DNA of 64,000 nt from the NCBI GenBank assembly GCA_016865505.2, contig AP025252.1, forward strand, positions 5,106,137-5,170,136. The letters are read 5' to 3'. This DNA is from Bryobacterales bacterium F-183 (GTDB lineage Bacteria > Acidobacteriota > Terriglobia > Bryobacterales > Bryobacteraceae). The notes beneath the pieces are model-generated. The model made no database searches. It was not told the origin of the DNA and saw nothing but the letters and a program-made list of their open reading frames with translations. Each line of letters begins with the position of its first letter. Within the stretch, counting starts at the first letter, position 1. Below, in pieces: positions 49,728-60,114 of this stretch. A program made the position numbers and the translations under genes.

Positions 49728-51309
49728 CCTTCGTTTCCATTGTCACCGTTTCCACGCGACCAAGGACATCGCCGATGCTGGCGATGGTTTCGGAAAACAG
49801 CATGGGCGGACGCGGCGTGGTGGTGGGCAGCTTGGGAAAGTCCAGCATGCGCATCAGCCGTGCGTATTGGGCGTTCTCGGTGGCGTGGCGATAAACAGCC
49901 GTATGCGTGACGCCGGGCGCCGCGGCAGCAGCAGTATTGCCTCGCTTGGCGGCGATGCGATCGAGCAGCGGCTTGGAGTTGGACAGCGCGAGGATCTTGC
50001 CGTCGATGAGCACGTGTACCGGTTCGAGTCCAGAGGGTTCGACGCCGGAATCGCGCAGGGCACGATCGATGCTGTTGCGATCCCAATCACCCTGACCTCT
50101 GAGGAGGACGACGGCGCTATCGATGCCCGTGAACACGCCGTCGGCGAGTGTACGCGATGCGGCGACCTTCGCTGCAGCAACAACCGGCGCGGTGGAGCCT
50201 AGCTGCACGATGGGAAGCTGACGCACGCCGTTCTGCAGGAGCACGGGTTGTTCGGTGTCGATGCGCTGTTCGAGGTCGCCTTCGTCCCCGGCTTGCTGTT
50301 CCTGCGTCTCGCCGGGGGCATACAGCTGCGGCGCTGCGCCTGAGGCTTGGAGTTGCGGCGCGATCTGCTGGCGGATGAGGTACTGCACGACGGCCGCTTG
50401 GGGACGGGCCCAGCTTTGCGTGAAGCCAGCGTCCGACGGAAGGTACGGAAGCAGGGCCGCGAGCTGCGTGTTGGCTTCCACGGTTTGCGGTTCGGCGCGG
50501 ACGAGGGTGCGCTTTTCGGTCACATCGGCCTGGCCGAAGTAGAGATCCGACACGGTGGCGGTGTAGGCCTTGAGATCCGTGATGTTCTGCTGAATCCAGT
50601 AGGAGCGGAAGTGCGGGGTACGCACGGTGCGTTCCATATGAACGGTGAGGCGGACATCGGGCGCGTTCTGTGAAACTGCCGCGGCGGCCGCATCGGTGTA
50701 CCAACGTTCCTGACGCAGCGAGGTTCCGCCATTGCGAAGCAAGGTGAGCGAGTTGGCGACGAGGTCCTCACGCGTGGCGAGGACGAGGAGGTCGCCGACA
50801 ATGGCGAAGGCGACCGTGCCGTCGGTGGTTGCCTTTGTGTAGTAGGACTGGCCGGCGGCATTGCGCTGTTGGAACTTGGTACGCGCGCGGGTCAGCAGAT
50901 TGTCGGCAGCGCGCGCTTGCGGCAAACGCGTGAGGTACAGCATCTCAAGCTTGCCGATGTCGTAGACGGCCACGGCTGCGTCGCCGCCGGCGATGTTTTC
51001 GAGTAGCGCCAGGTCAGGGCTGACACCAAGGCCCGTAGCGTACTGATTTTGGACTTCGTCGAGACGCAGCGCGAGTTTACTGCGAATGTAGGTTTGGTAG
51101 GCGCTACTCGAGACCCAGGTCTTCTTTTCCGGTGACGCGTTCCAACTGGTGATGAGTGCGTTGGCGTCGCGAGCTTCCAAGGTGAGTAAGGCTCCTGGAG
51201 GGATGAGGTCCGGAAGCGCTTTTGTAGTCTGCGCCTGCTGCTGGGCGATGAGCCACGCAGTGGCGAGTGCGAGGGTCACGGCTGCGGCTGTTACGGTACG
51301 GCGATTCAC
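49675..51309 (-). CDS. DUF3352-like exported protein
   Basis: The 544-residue protein has a signal or anchor helix (MNRRTVTAAAVTLALATAWLIA). LIPPGALLTLEARD at residues 36-49 and the later AIVGDLLVLATREDLVANSL pattern recall DUF3352, secreted proteins of unknown function from many phyla. A second repeat of the same kind, VHVLIDGKILALSNSKPLLDRI, lies near residue 460. No cysteines seen. The start overlaps the giant TPR gene by four bases and the stop overlaps the mini-transpeptidase by 53 bases. E. coli YfaA (DUF2138) has a similar length; I could not test the match. Confidence 0.75.
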   Translation of the reverse strand: MNRRTVTAAAVTLALATAWLIAQQQAQTTKALPDLIPPGALLTLEARDANALITSWNASPEKKTWVSSSAYQTYIRSKLALRLDEVQNQYATGLGVSPDLALLENIAGGDAAVAVYDIGKLEMLYLTRLPQARAADNLLTRARTKFQQRNAAGQSYYTKATTDGTVAFAIVGDLLVLATREDLVANSLTLLRNGGTSLRQERWYTDAAAAAVSQNAPDVRLTVHMERTVRTPHFRSYWIQQNITDLKAYTATVSDLYFGQADVTEKRTLVRAEPQTVEANTQLAALLPYLPSDAGFTQSWARPQAAVVQYLIRQQIAPQLQASGAAPQLYAPGETQEQQAGDEGDLEQRIDTEQPVLLQNGVRQLPIVQLGSTAPVVAAAKVAASRTLADGVFTGIDSAVVLLRGQGDWDRNSIDRALRDSGVEPSGLEPVHVLIDGKILALSNSKPLLDRIAAKRGNTAAAAAPGVTHTAVYRHATENAQYARLMRMLDFPKLPTTTPRPPMLFSETIASIGDVLGRVETVTMETKDEGNVVRQSVVYQRKRS

Positions 51310-54300
51310 TGCACACCTCCTAATACGGCCGTTGCCGGCAACTGCGGAAGTTTGGGTTTGACGATCGCGTTCTGTTCGTAGTTTTCGTGGAAGACCGGCA
51401 TACGGCTTTCGTTGAAGCGTTGGAGTTGCAACGCGCGACGGGCGAGATTGATCAAGCGCGTCTCGCCTTCGATGCGCGAGGCGACCTCCAGCGCTTCATC
51501 GTTACGGCCAAGGCGGAGGTACGCATCGGCGAGGCGGCGCAGGTCGGCGGGGGATTCGATCTGATGCGGTTCGATGGACGACACAGCGGTCTGGAAGCGA
51601 TTGGCTGCTGTCGCAGCGCGGAACAGTTCGCGATGCGATTGGACATCGCCGGGCAACTGCGCGACCACACCGCTCCAGAGCCGCAGGCGAGCGCTGGCGT
51701 CGTTGGGAGTGCGCGCTGCGACATAACGGCGCAGGTCCAGGGTGTACGGCGATGCGGAGGCTTGTTGTTCGGTGATGTTCTGCTGCGCGCTGGAGAGCAG
51801 ATTGAGTTCCGTCTCACCGGCGATTTGCAGCGGCGCGGCCTTCAACTTTCGCAAGGCAAGAGCGGCATCCACGCGTACGGCGTACGGTGCCTGGGACGAT
51901 TCCGCTACCGCTTGTAGTGCGGGCGCGGAGCCGGAGGTACGAGCGGCAAGCAGTTGTACGCGAGGGTCCCAAGGTCTGGCTTTAACAAGCGCGTTGGTGA
52001 ACTCAGCGGCAGCCTGCGTTTGGCCGCGCGCGAGGAGCAGGTCCGCGGCAAAGGCGGTGGTCTCAAACGGGTCGCCCACGGTGTTGTTCAAGCGGCGGAG
52101 GATGTCCAGCGCCTCGGCGTTACGGCCCTGATCGAGACGGATACTGGCGAGGCCGAGGTACATGGCAGGGACAGCTTGCCGGTTGGCCGCGAGTTCGCGC
52201 TGATACAGATACTCGAGGAGCGGCTGTGCGACCTTAGGGTCCAATTGCGCGGCAACGGCCTCGATGGTTTCGGCGCTGTCGTTGCTGAGGCTGGTGAAGT
52301 CGCCGTTGAGCGTGGCAAGGTGTACGCGGAACTCATCGAAGCGAATCTGCTGCGCGGCGCGAACCTCTTCCGGCAATGCCTGAATGGCGGTGGCGGCACG
52401 GGCGGTCTCCTTACGACGTAGCAGGCTGGAGATCCAATCGGATTGCAGGCGGGCGGCGGTTGCGGCGGCTTGCACGCGAACCTCACCCAAGGTGGACTGC
52501 ACGCGGCGTAGCGCGAGTTGCGCGGCCGTTTCCGTGAGCGTGTCCTTCTGCGCTTGTGAGAGCCATGCGGCTTGGAGCAAGCTGGCCGCGACCTCGGCTG
52601 GCTCTGGCGCTGTATTGACGGCATCCAGAAGCGCGGCGGGATCGTTGGCGAAGACTTGCAGTACGTCGGGCGCTTGGTAGCCGCCGCGGGTACGGAAGTG
52701 GGTGCGAATGGCGGCGTCGATCTCGTTGCGAAGCGAGGCTGTGGCGTTGGCACGTGCGATATCGGCCAGCAGTTCGGGCAACTGGCCTTGCGGAGCGGCG
52801 AGAAGGTCGCGCCAGATGCGTACAGCCTCGTCGCGCTGGTTCAAGGCGTACTGCGCGGCAGCCATGCGGCGCAATGCCGGAGTCGACTTGGGCTGCAGTT
52901 CGAGCGCGTAGGCAAACTCGGTTACGGCTTTGTTCGCGTCACCACGATCGAGGTACAACTGGCCGAGGTCGAGGTAACGTTGGGCGGTCGCGGGGGACTC
53001 TTCTAGTTCCGCGGCGGCGTAGTCATCGGCGGCAGATGCTACGTTCTGGCCAAAGCGGGCGGCGTAGTAGAACCAGTCCTTGCCGGTGAGCTGCGCTTGA
53101 CGATCGGGCTTGGTGGCAAGCTGTTCTCCGATCGAGTTGGTGCCGAGCAGCGTACGGAAGGAGGCCTCATCGGGACTGCCGAGATACACGCTGGTGAGCG
53201 CGGTGTAGGCGCTGGTCCAGACGGGCGGGCGACCCTTGCCACGGGCGGCGAGGATGGCGTAAGCATCGGAGGGCTTGGCGGCAAAGACGCTGACCTTGGC
53301 CAAGGCATCACGCATGGCATCGGAGGTCTGCGGGTTGGTGGCGAGCGTTAAGGCCGGCGCACCCTGGCGGACCAGCAACAGCGCGTAACGATCCAGCATG
53401 TCGCCTTCGGCCGATTCCATGCGTACCAAGGCAGAGAGTACGCGAACCTCGCCCGCGGTGTTGCCGCTGGCGCGGTAGGCTTGCGCAGCCTCGCGCAGGA
53501 TGCCGCTGGCTTGATCTCCAGCGCGCGCCGGGATACGGGCCATGGCTTCGAGTTGCTGGCCAAGTTCATCGAATCGGCCGCGGGTACGCTGCAGGCGGAC
53601 GAGTTCGTACATGTTGTCTTTGGTGACCGACGCGGCGAGCAGCGATGCTTCGACATCGGCGAGTCCGGCGGCTCTGGCGAGCTCGAGACTACGCGACGTT
53701 CGAAGGGTGGCGGCAAAGGCGGCCTTCTCTTTGGGCGTGTAGTATTGTGCGACCACGGGTCCGATCATGCTGGCGTAGTTGGCGCTGGACGCAGGGAGCG
53801 GCTGACGAAGGCGAGCGGCGATGACCGCCTGCATCCCAGGCGTCGCTTTGGTGGCGATCGCCGACGCTTGCGGGACAAGGTTCCAATCGAGCAAGCGAGC
53901 GATGACGATGTCAGGCTGCTTGTCAAGGTAGGCGTCCTTGAGGGTCGCGACGGCCTGCTCTGTACGGCCCAGGCGCAGGTGCTGTTCGGCGACCTTCTCC
54001 ATCCAGGCGGGGTCGCGGTAGCTGAGTTCCCAGACCTTCTGATAGGTCTTCAAAGCATCTTCAAACTGCAGTTGGCGCTCTTCGCGCTTGCCTCGCGCGA
54101 TCATCAGGTCAGCGCGGTCGGGACGGATGGCGGTGGCTTTGCTGAGCGATGCCAAAGCATCGGCGGGCTGGTTCCATTCCGACTGCATACGGGAGAGGAT
54201 CAAGGGCCAGCGGAGGTCCTTGGGCGAGTCATTGACGGCCTTTCTGTAGTAGCTGTCGAGGTATGGCTGGATGTTGTTGGCAAGGGCAAAGCGCGCGGCT

Positions 54301-57300
54301 TCACGCGCGAGACCGTCATCCTCGGGGAAGGTACGCAGCAGTTCGATGTACTGATCGGCAGCGGCGTTGAAGTCCTTCTGGCGGATGAGCACCGGGATGA
54401 GATTGCGGCGCAGGCCATCCACGGGTACTTTTGCAGCGCGAAGATCGGCGATGGCTTTGGCGTACATCGCCTTCAACCCTGCGTCATCCTTACGGGCGGC
54501 GTAGTACGCAGCGGCAAGTGCCAGGTACTCAGAGTTGGCGGGTTGCGCGGCCAGCAACTGATCGGTGAGGCGCTTGGCTGTGTCCAGATCCTGCGCGTCG
54601 AGCGAGCGGCGTACGGCCTCGGCGCGGAAGGCGTTGGGGTAGCTGCCCTTGGCCTTTGTGGCGGCTTCGGCCAGGATCGATGCGGAACGCTTGGGGTCCT
54701 TATTGCGGGCGTAGAAGTTGGCGGCGGTGCGTACCACGCCGAGCAACATCGGGTTCTGGCCGTACGCCTGATCGATGATGCGCGCGGCTTCTGCGGTGCT
54801 GCCGCGGGCTTCGAGGAAACGCGCGAGGTCGAGGCGGGCGCGAAGCTTGGCGGTGTCATCCGAGGCGAGTTCGATGCGGCGCTCCATGGCGCGACGTTCG
54901 AGTTCCGGCATTGCGTTCGAGGCAGCGGCGCGTTCGGCGCGTGCCAAAACGTCGATGGATCGCGTACTCTGCTGGAGGTTTTGCAGATAGCGTTCGAGGT
55001 CGGCACGGCGGTTCTGGCTTTCGAGTAGGTCGATGCGGAGTTCTGCGGCTTGCAGGTTGCCAGGATCGCTGGCTTTGGCGGTAACGGCCTTCTCCACGGC
55101 GTCTCGCAGGGTAGGGCGTGCGGCGAGACGAATGAGGCGGAAACGTGCGCGTTCGCCGTTGGCGCCGCTGAGTGCACCGGTGACGTACTCTTCGATGGCG
55201 CGGTTGTAGTCACGCTGATTTTCGCGGATCGCGCCGGCTTCATACGCGCCCATGGCGGGGTCCTTGAGGCGCTTGCGGCCTTCTTCGATCGTACGCAGAG
55301 CGTCGTCAAAGCGGAAGTAGTCCCAATAGAGAGTGGCGGCTTCGATTGCGCCTTCGGGCTTGCCGGGCTCGATGTTAGGGATGGTGTCCCAATAGGGTTT
55401 GGCAGCGTTGAAACGTTCGCGATCAGCTTCCATTTCGCCGAGGCGCGTGATGGCTGCGGTATCGCGGGGGTCCGCTTTTACGAGGTTGCGCTCGATGTTC
55501 GCCGCGATGTCGAACTGGCCGAGCGAGCGATGTAGCGATGCGGCGCGAACGTCCACAATCGCGTCGGCGGGCAACTGCGTGGCGACGGCGCGAATGGGTG
55601 CAGCGGCGTCCTCATAATGGGTGCGCCAGATCTCGCCTTCTGCGAGCAGGCGCGCGGCGATGGCGTTGTTCTTGTTGGTGGCGACGACGGCGCGGATGGC
55701 GTCGAGTTCCGCTTGCAGGCGGTTGGTGCGCTGCAGCAGCGCGAAGAAACGCGCACGAAGGTCGTCAGCTTCAAACCAATGCTGGCGCAGAAGGCGCTCA
55801 TACGCAGCGGGGTCTGCCGTGGGGCGCGATTCGTAGGTCGCGAGAAGGTTGCGGACGAAGGTCAGGTTGTGGGGAAAGCGCTGGTGGGCGTACAGATTCA
55901 GCTGCTGCGTTGCCGCCGCGCCGAGTCCACTGCCGGGTACGACTTGCTGGAAGTACGCTTCAAGACCTGTGCCGGAGAAGGTCTGGATGAGATCTTTGGA
56001 CAGTGCCTCGAACTGTGCTGTTTGCTTGCGCATCAGGTACCAACGCGCGAGGCGATTGGCCCAGCCTTCGTCCTTGAACTTGGCGAGCGCCTGCTTGTAG
56101 ACCTGCTCGGTTTCGTTGCCCAACTTGTTCTGATCGAGGAACACGGCGAAACGCTCGTAAAGGCCGGGGTCACTTGCGTTGCGGTCGATTTCCTGGCGGA
56201 AGACGGTGAGCGCTTGGGGTACGCGCTTGAGGGCGACGAGGCGCGCGACGTAACGGTCAAGCGCGCGGACATAATCTGGCGAGTTGACCTTGGACGGCGA
56301 GCCTACAGGGGTGTTCCCGGCCTGCGCGGCGAGTTGCTTCAGCAATACGTCGTAAGCGGCGAGTTCCTCGTTGACTTGATTCGTGGCGGCGTAGGCGTCG
56401 GCCATCAGGAACGTGACGCGGAGGCTCTGCGTCGATGAGGCGAAGGCTGCGAGAAAGGCTTTGCCAGAGCGGATGACACCCTGACGGTCTCCATACGATG
56501 CATAGGACTCGATGAGCTTGGCGGACAGCTCAGCGCGTGCGGCATTCGCGGGAAAGCGTTTGGCGATGACGTCCAAGAGTTCAGAAGCCTTGGCGCGATG
56601 GAAGTACGCACGGGAGGCTTGATTTTGTTGGTCGAACTCCCACGGTATGCCTTGCGTGTTGAGGATGAGCGACAGGACGCCGTTCAGGTAGCCGGGACCT
56701 TGGTCCATGGTGGCGATGTCGCGATAGAGTGCGAGGTCGCCCATGCCGATGTGCATGTCCTGATCGGGCATCTGCAAAAGCAGGCGCGCAACTTCGACGA
56801 TGCCTTGTTCGTTGTCCGCGAGGTAGAGAGATTCATACGCACGGGCAGCTTCTGCGGGCATCTGCGCCTTTTCAAACAGGCGGCCGAGGGTACGCCATTC
56901 GGTGGCGGTGAAGGTCTTGGTTTTGTTGCGAACTTCGAGCAGCGCGTTCTTGGCGGCGATGGGATTGTTCAGGCGATTCTGCAGGTGAAAGAGCTTGGCC
57001 GCGGTCTGCAGGTCCGACGGGTTGCGGAGCTTGGCGAGTAGCTGACGGTCGCCGACCACTTCAAAGAAGCGGGCGATGGTTTCGTCGGGCCAGAGCGGGT
57101 CAAACGCTTCATCCCAGATTCTGGCGGCATTGGTTGCGTTGCCTTGCGCGAACTCAATGTCCGCAGCGGCGCGGGTGGAAAATGCACGATCGTCGGGGAA
57201 ATTCTGACGATAGAGTGCCACCACTTCGCGCGCCAGGGCCGGGGTGCGCGCCTGATTGTTGAGGTACGCGAGGGCTTTTTCATAGAGCGCCTGATCCTTG

Positions 57301-57806
57301 GGGAACTTCGCGACCCATGCACGGTACTGGCGCGCGGCGAGGGCTTTGTCCATGGCCTGTGCGTCGATCAGCGCGATGCTGCGGGCAAAGGCTTCCGGCG
57401 TTGCGGCGGCGGTGAGGGCTTCGAGTTCCTGGGTGGGTTGTAGGCGGCGATGGTAGTAATCGGCGAGGTCGATGTGGCGGCCGGTGAGTTCGACGTACTT
57501 CTTCCAGTCCGCTTCGGCGGCGGTAAAGTCGAGTTGGCGTTCGGCTTCGAGCGCGCGGAGCGAGTAGAGTTGAGCTTCTGCAGGCGCGGCCGCGATGAGC
57601 TTGCCGAGTTCTACGCGGGCTTCGGCGGGCGCGCGGCGGGCGGCGACGGAGCCTGACGGCAGTGCGACAGATTCAAAGAACACCGCGTCGAACTTGCTGG
57701 ATGCTTCAATGTCCTGCAGGAAGCGCGAGAGGTTGGCGCGCGCGGGTCCAAAGGCGACGAACAGCGCGGCGGCCGAGGCGATGACGGCGTTACGGAATAA
57801 CTTCAA
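51306..57806 (-). CDS. Giant exported TPR protein, 2166 residues, cysteine-free
   Basis: The protein starts with a signal peptide (MKLFRNAVIASAAALFVAFGPARA). The rest is a nearly continuous array of helix pairs, tetratricopeptide-like, with units such as LADYYHRRLQPTQELEALTA, GQLYLDRGDANKAVTEFAYA and LADAYLRLGRNDEALEVASR. I see no catalytic domain, no membrane helix after the signal, and no cysteine anywhere. That is consistent with a periplasmic or surface solenoid. It starts 17 bases inside the VIT/VWA gene and ends overlapping the DUF3352-like gene. At 6.5 kb it is the largest gene in the window and the central part of the envelope operon. Confidence 0.88.
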   Translation of the reverse strand: MKLFRNAVIASAAALFVAFGPARANLSRFLQDIEASSKFDAVFFESVALPSGSVAARRAPAEARVELGKLIAAAPAEAQLYSLRALEAERQLDFTAAEADWKKYVELTGRHIDLADYYHRRLQPTQELEALTAAATPEAFARSIALIDAQAMDKALAARQYRAWVAKFPKDQALYEKALAYLNNQARTPALAREVVALYRQNFPDDRAFSTRAAADIEFAQGNATNAARIWDEAFDPLWPDETIARFFEVVGDRQLLAKLRNPSDLQTAAKLFHLQNRLNNPIAAKNALLEVRNKTKTFTATEWRTLGRLFEKAQMPAEAARAYESLYLADNEQGIVEVARLLLQMPDQDMHIGMGDLALYRDIATMDQGPGYLNGVLSLILNTQGIPWEFDQQNQASRAYFHRAKASELLDVIAKRFPANAARAELSAKLIESYASYGDRQGVIRSGKAFLAAFASSTQSLRVTFLMADAYAATNQVNEELAAYDVLLKQLAAQAGNTPVGSPSKVNSPDYVRALDRYVARLVALKRVPQALTVFRQEIDRNASDPGLYERFAVFLDQNKLGNETEQVYKQALAKFKDEGWANRLARWYLMRKQTAQFEALSKDLIQTFSGTGLEAYFQQVVPGSGLGAAATQQLNLYAHQRFPHNLTFVRNLLATYESRPTADPAAYERLLRQHWFEADDLRARFFALLQRTNRLQAELDAIRAVVATNKNNAIAARLLAEGEIWRTHYEDAAAPIRAVATQLPADAIVDVRAASLHRSLGQFDIAANIERNLVKADPRDTAAITRLGEMEADRERFNAAKPYWDTIPNIEPGKPEGAIEAATLYWDYFRFDDALRTIEEGRKRLKDPAMGAYEAGAIRENQRDYNRAIEEYVTGALSGANGERARFRLIRLAARPTLRDAVEKAVTAKASDPGNLQAAELRIDLLESQNRRADLERYLQNLQQSTRSIDVLARAERAAASNAMPELERRAMERRIELASDDTAKLRARLDLARFLEARGSTAEAARIIDQAYGQNPMLLGVVRTAANFYARNKDPKRSASILAEAATKAKGSYPNAFRAEAVRRSLDAQDLDTAKRLTDQLLAAQPANSEYLALAAAYYAARKDDAGLKAMYAKAIADLRAAKVPVDGLRRNLIPVLIRQKDFNAAADQYIELLRTFPEDDGLAREAARFALANNIQPYLDSYYRKAVNDSPKDLRWPLILSRMQSEWNQPADALASLSKATAIRPDRADLMIARGKREERQLQFEDALKTYQKVWELSYRDPAWMEKVAEQHLRLGRTEQAVATLKDAYLDKQPDIVIARLLDWNLVPQASAIATKATPGMQAVIAARLRQPLPASSANYASMIGPVVAQYYTPKEKAAFAATLRTSRSLELARAAGLADVEASLLAASVTKDNMYELVRLQRTRGRFDELGQQLEAMARIPARAGDQASGILREAAQAYRASGNTAGEVRVLSALVRMESAEGDMLDRYALLLVRQGAPALTLATNPQTSDAMRDALAKVSVFAAKPSDAYAILAARGKGRPPVWTSAYTALTSVYLGSPDEASFRTLLGTNSIGEQLATKPDRQAQLTGKDWFYYAARFGQNVASAADDYAAAELEESPATAQRYLDLGQLYLDRGDANKAVTEFAYALELQPKSTPALRRMAAAQYALNQRDEAVRIWRDLLAAPQGQLPELLADIARANATASLRNEIDAAIRTHFRTRGGYQAPDVLQVFANDPAALLDAVNTAPEPAEVAASLLQAAWLSQAQKDTLTETAAQLALRRVQSTLGEVRVQAAATAARLQSDWISSLLRRKETARAATAIQALPEEVRAAQQIRFDEFRVHLATLNGDFTSLSNDSAETIEAVAAQLDPKVAQPLLEYLYQRELAANRQAVPAMYLGLASIRLDQGRNAEALDILRRLNNTVGDPFETTAFAADLLLARGQTQAAAEFTNALVKARPWDPRVQLLAARTSGSAPALQAVAESSQAPYAVRVDAALALRKLKAAPLQIAGETELNLLSSAQQNITEQQASASPYTLDLRRYVAARTPNDASARLRLWSGVVAQLPGDVQSHRELFRAATAANRFQTAVSSIEPHQIESPADLRRLADAYLRLGRNDEALEVASRIEGETRLINLARRALQLQRFNESRMPVFHENYEQNAIVKPKLPQLPATAVLGGVQ

Positions 57807-60108
57807 GGGACACCTCCTGGCTGCCGATGTTGTGCGCGAAGTCTTCCGCTGTAACCGTCAGCGTGTACTTGCCGACCGGTAGATGCGCGGGTATGGTCAT
57901 GGCGCCGGTGTTCGACTTGTCGTCCGCGCTCCAGCGCAGGAACACTGGCGCGGCGCCGGGCATACGGGCGGCGATGGTACGCGTAGAGGCTGAGGCGCTC
58001 ACACGCATCTTCATCGACTCGCCGGCCTTGTAACGAGCCTTGTCGAGCGACACACGAACCACAGGCGCCTGGCTGGCGATGACAAAGCTTTTGGATTCGC
58101 GATAGATGTTGCCTGCTTTGTCCTTCAACAGGAGTTGGACATGGTACGTACCTTCGCGCATGTCGGGCGGCGCGAGAAAGCGCGTCTGCCAAGTCTGTTC
58201 GCCATCGAGGTAGCGGAGCGGCTTGACCAGACCGAAGGGGAACATCGCGACGACGCTCTTGATGCTGGGGTCGGTCTTGATGCGAAGTACGGGGTCGCCG
58301 GGGCGGATCAGGCGCGGGCGAAGCAGTGCGCGAGGCGCGGCGAGGAACGACGTGTACGGCGTAACGAACTTGTACTTGCGCGAGAGGCGGATGATCTCGT
58401 CGATGGTGGCTGCGTCTTCGCCGTCGCGATCGATCTTTTCAAGTAAGGCGTCCACACGAGCCTTGGCCCATTCGCGAGGCAGATAGTCGTTGTTGAGGGC
58501 CGTGCCGCCCGGCAGGCTGGTGGAAGCACTGGCACGCAGCGGCTTGGTGTTGTCGCGGTTGCCGGTGACGCTGAACTCCGCACGCGCGGCGGCGTTCTGG
58601 AACTGGCCGACCCATGCGGGATTGGAGCCTGGGAACGCAGTGTCCTGCAATGGGTACACGAGGCTGACGGGTACGGAGGAGGTGAGGCGCAAGCCGTCTA
58701 TGGCGCGGACGCCGATCTTGGACAGGAACGAGTTGAGCTTGAAGTCGATGGGTTCACTGGAGCGTACCCATTCAAAGACGCCGTTGTTGCGCGCCAGCAT
58801 GCGGAGGAGCGGCAGGTTTGCGTCGTCACCCACGCCGAAGACATAGACGCGAGGCTTGACGGTAGCGGCGCGCCACTTGGTAGCGAATGCTTCGGCGAGC
58901 TTGCCGGTGTGTACGGAACCGCGAGTGGCACCGCCGTCGCCGAGGACGATCAGGTAGCTTTCGGGGGTCGCGTTGTTGGCGGCGGTCTGCGCAAGGCCTG
59001 CGTCGAGCGCGGCTTTGAGATTGGTTCCGCCCCGAAGGCGTAAAGACTTGACGAAGGCGAGCGCGGCGTCGACCTGCGCCGGCGTTGCGGCGGTGGCGTT
59101 GGGCGCGAAGGAGGCGACGGTCTCGTTGTACACCAGGACGTTGAATTTGTCGTTCGGCGTGAGCCTACGCAGTACGGCTTCCAAAGCCTGGAAGCTGCGT
59201 TCCAGCTTTTCCCACTGCATGGACAGTGAGGCATCGAAGAGCGCGACCACGGTACGAGGTGCGGCCGCGGGTGTTGCGCTCACGGCGGGGTTCATCGCGA
59301 GCAGCGCCTGCGCTTCAAAAAAGCCAGGTTCCATGCTGTTTTCGCGATAGGTGGCGACCTCGACAGCGTCCCCGCGAGTCGCGTCCAGCGCGTACTCGAT
59401 GGTGAAGTCTTCGGTGAACGCAACGTTGGTGCCGTCGAACTTGGCAACGATGCGATTGGGCGTACGTTCGGAGATCTTGAGCGGATACGCTTTGCTCAAG
59501 GTTTGAAAGTCACGGAACTTGTGGTGGCCCGTGATGTCGAGTTCCAAGGTGAAGCGGGCGGCGCTTTGCTGCTTGAACGAACTGGGGCGGAGCGGAATGG
59601 TGAGGCGCCCCTTGAGGTTCTCAATGGCGATGCGTTCGCGATACTCGATTTCCAAACGCTTGTTGCCATAGCCGGGGATGGGTACGATGCGTGCTAAAAA
59701 TACAGCACTGCGGCGGGCTTCGTCCTCGCCGCGCTCGCCCTGCTGCAGAAGGCCGGGATCGATGGCCTGGGCGCGGATCTCTTCGTAGAGTTCTTCGGCG
59801 CGCTTGCGTTCGAGGATCACGCCCGGGATGCGGGTGACGTCGTCCCACACGGCAAAGTCCGATATGGCAGCTCCGGCGGGCAACGCGAATGTGTAGGTGC
59901 CCTCCATCACTTCGGGCTTGCGATTTTGAAAGACCTGTCGCACGTTGACCTTGGCGTGGCCATTGACCACCGCGATCTTGACGTGCATTTCCGCAAGGGA
60001 CAGGATTGTGGGATCCGGTTCCTGTTTGTCGCCTGGCAAAATGACACCTACGTCTGCCTTTAAGAGAAGACAGCCGAGTGTGCCCAGGGTCAATAAAAGT
60101 CGTCGCAT
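57790..60108 (-). CDS. Exported VIT and VWA domain protein
   Basis: The 772-residue protein has a signal peptide (MRRLLLTLGTLGCLLLKADVG). The VIT domain spans residues 35-170: VRQVFQNRKPEVMEGTYTF, FAVWDDVTRIPGVILERKRA and ARIVPIPGYGNKRLEIEYRE. The VWA domain begins about residue 285 with an intact metal site, DASLS (D292, S294, S296), a later RGGTNLKAAL and GDGGATRG. A final Ig-like region follows (KAGNIYRESKSF onward). Such proteins bind other proteins in a metal-dependent way. The gene starts six bases after the propeller gene ends and overlaps the TPR gene by 17 bases. Confidence 0.93.
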   Translation of the reverse strand: MRRLLLTLGTLGCLLLKADVGVILPGDKQEPDPTILSLAEMHVKIAVVNGHAKVNVRQVFQNRKPEVMEGTYTFALPAGAAISDFAVWDDVTRIPGVILERKRAEELYEEIRAQAIDPGLLQQGERGEDEARRSAVFLARIVPIPGYGNKRLEIEYRERIAIENLKGRLTIPLRPSSFKQQSAARFTLELDITGHHKFRDFQTLSKAYPLKISERTPNRIVAKFDGTNVAFTEDFTIEYALDATRGDAVEVATYRENSMEPGFFEAQALLAMNPAVSATPAAAPRTVVALFDASLSMQWEKLERSFQALEAVLRRLTPNDKFNVLVYNETVASFAPNATAATPAQVDAALAFVKSLRLRGGTNLKAALDAGLAQTAANNATPESYLIVLGDGGATRGSVHTGKLAEAFATKWRAATVKPRVYVFGVGDDANLPLLRMLARNNGVFEWVRSSEPIDFKLNSFLSKIGVRAIDGLRLTSSVPVSLVYPLQDTAFPGSNPAWVGQFQNAAARAEFSVTGNRDNTKPLRASASTSLPGGTALNNDYLPREWAKARVDALLEKIDRDGEDAATIDEIIRLSRKYKFVTPYTSFLAAPRALLRPRLIRPGDPVLRIKTDPSIKSVVAMFPFGLVKPLRYLDGEQTWQTRFLAPPDMREGTYHVQLLLKDKAGNIYRESKSFVIASQAPVVRVSLDKARYKAGESMKMRVSASASTRTIAARMPGAAPVFLRWSADDKSNTGAMTIPAHLPVGKYTLTVTAEDFAHNIGSQEVSLEVIP

Positions 60109-60114
60109 GTTGTT

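Noticed and set aside
53481-55028. 515-codon open frame on the plus strand opposite the giant TPR gene
   Set aside because: Its sequence is Gly/Val/Arg/Glu-rich and low in structure, a product of GC-rich codons on the other strand; the TPR gene is continuous there.
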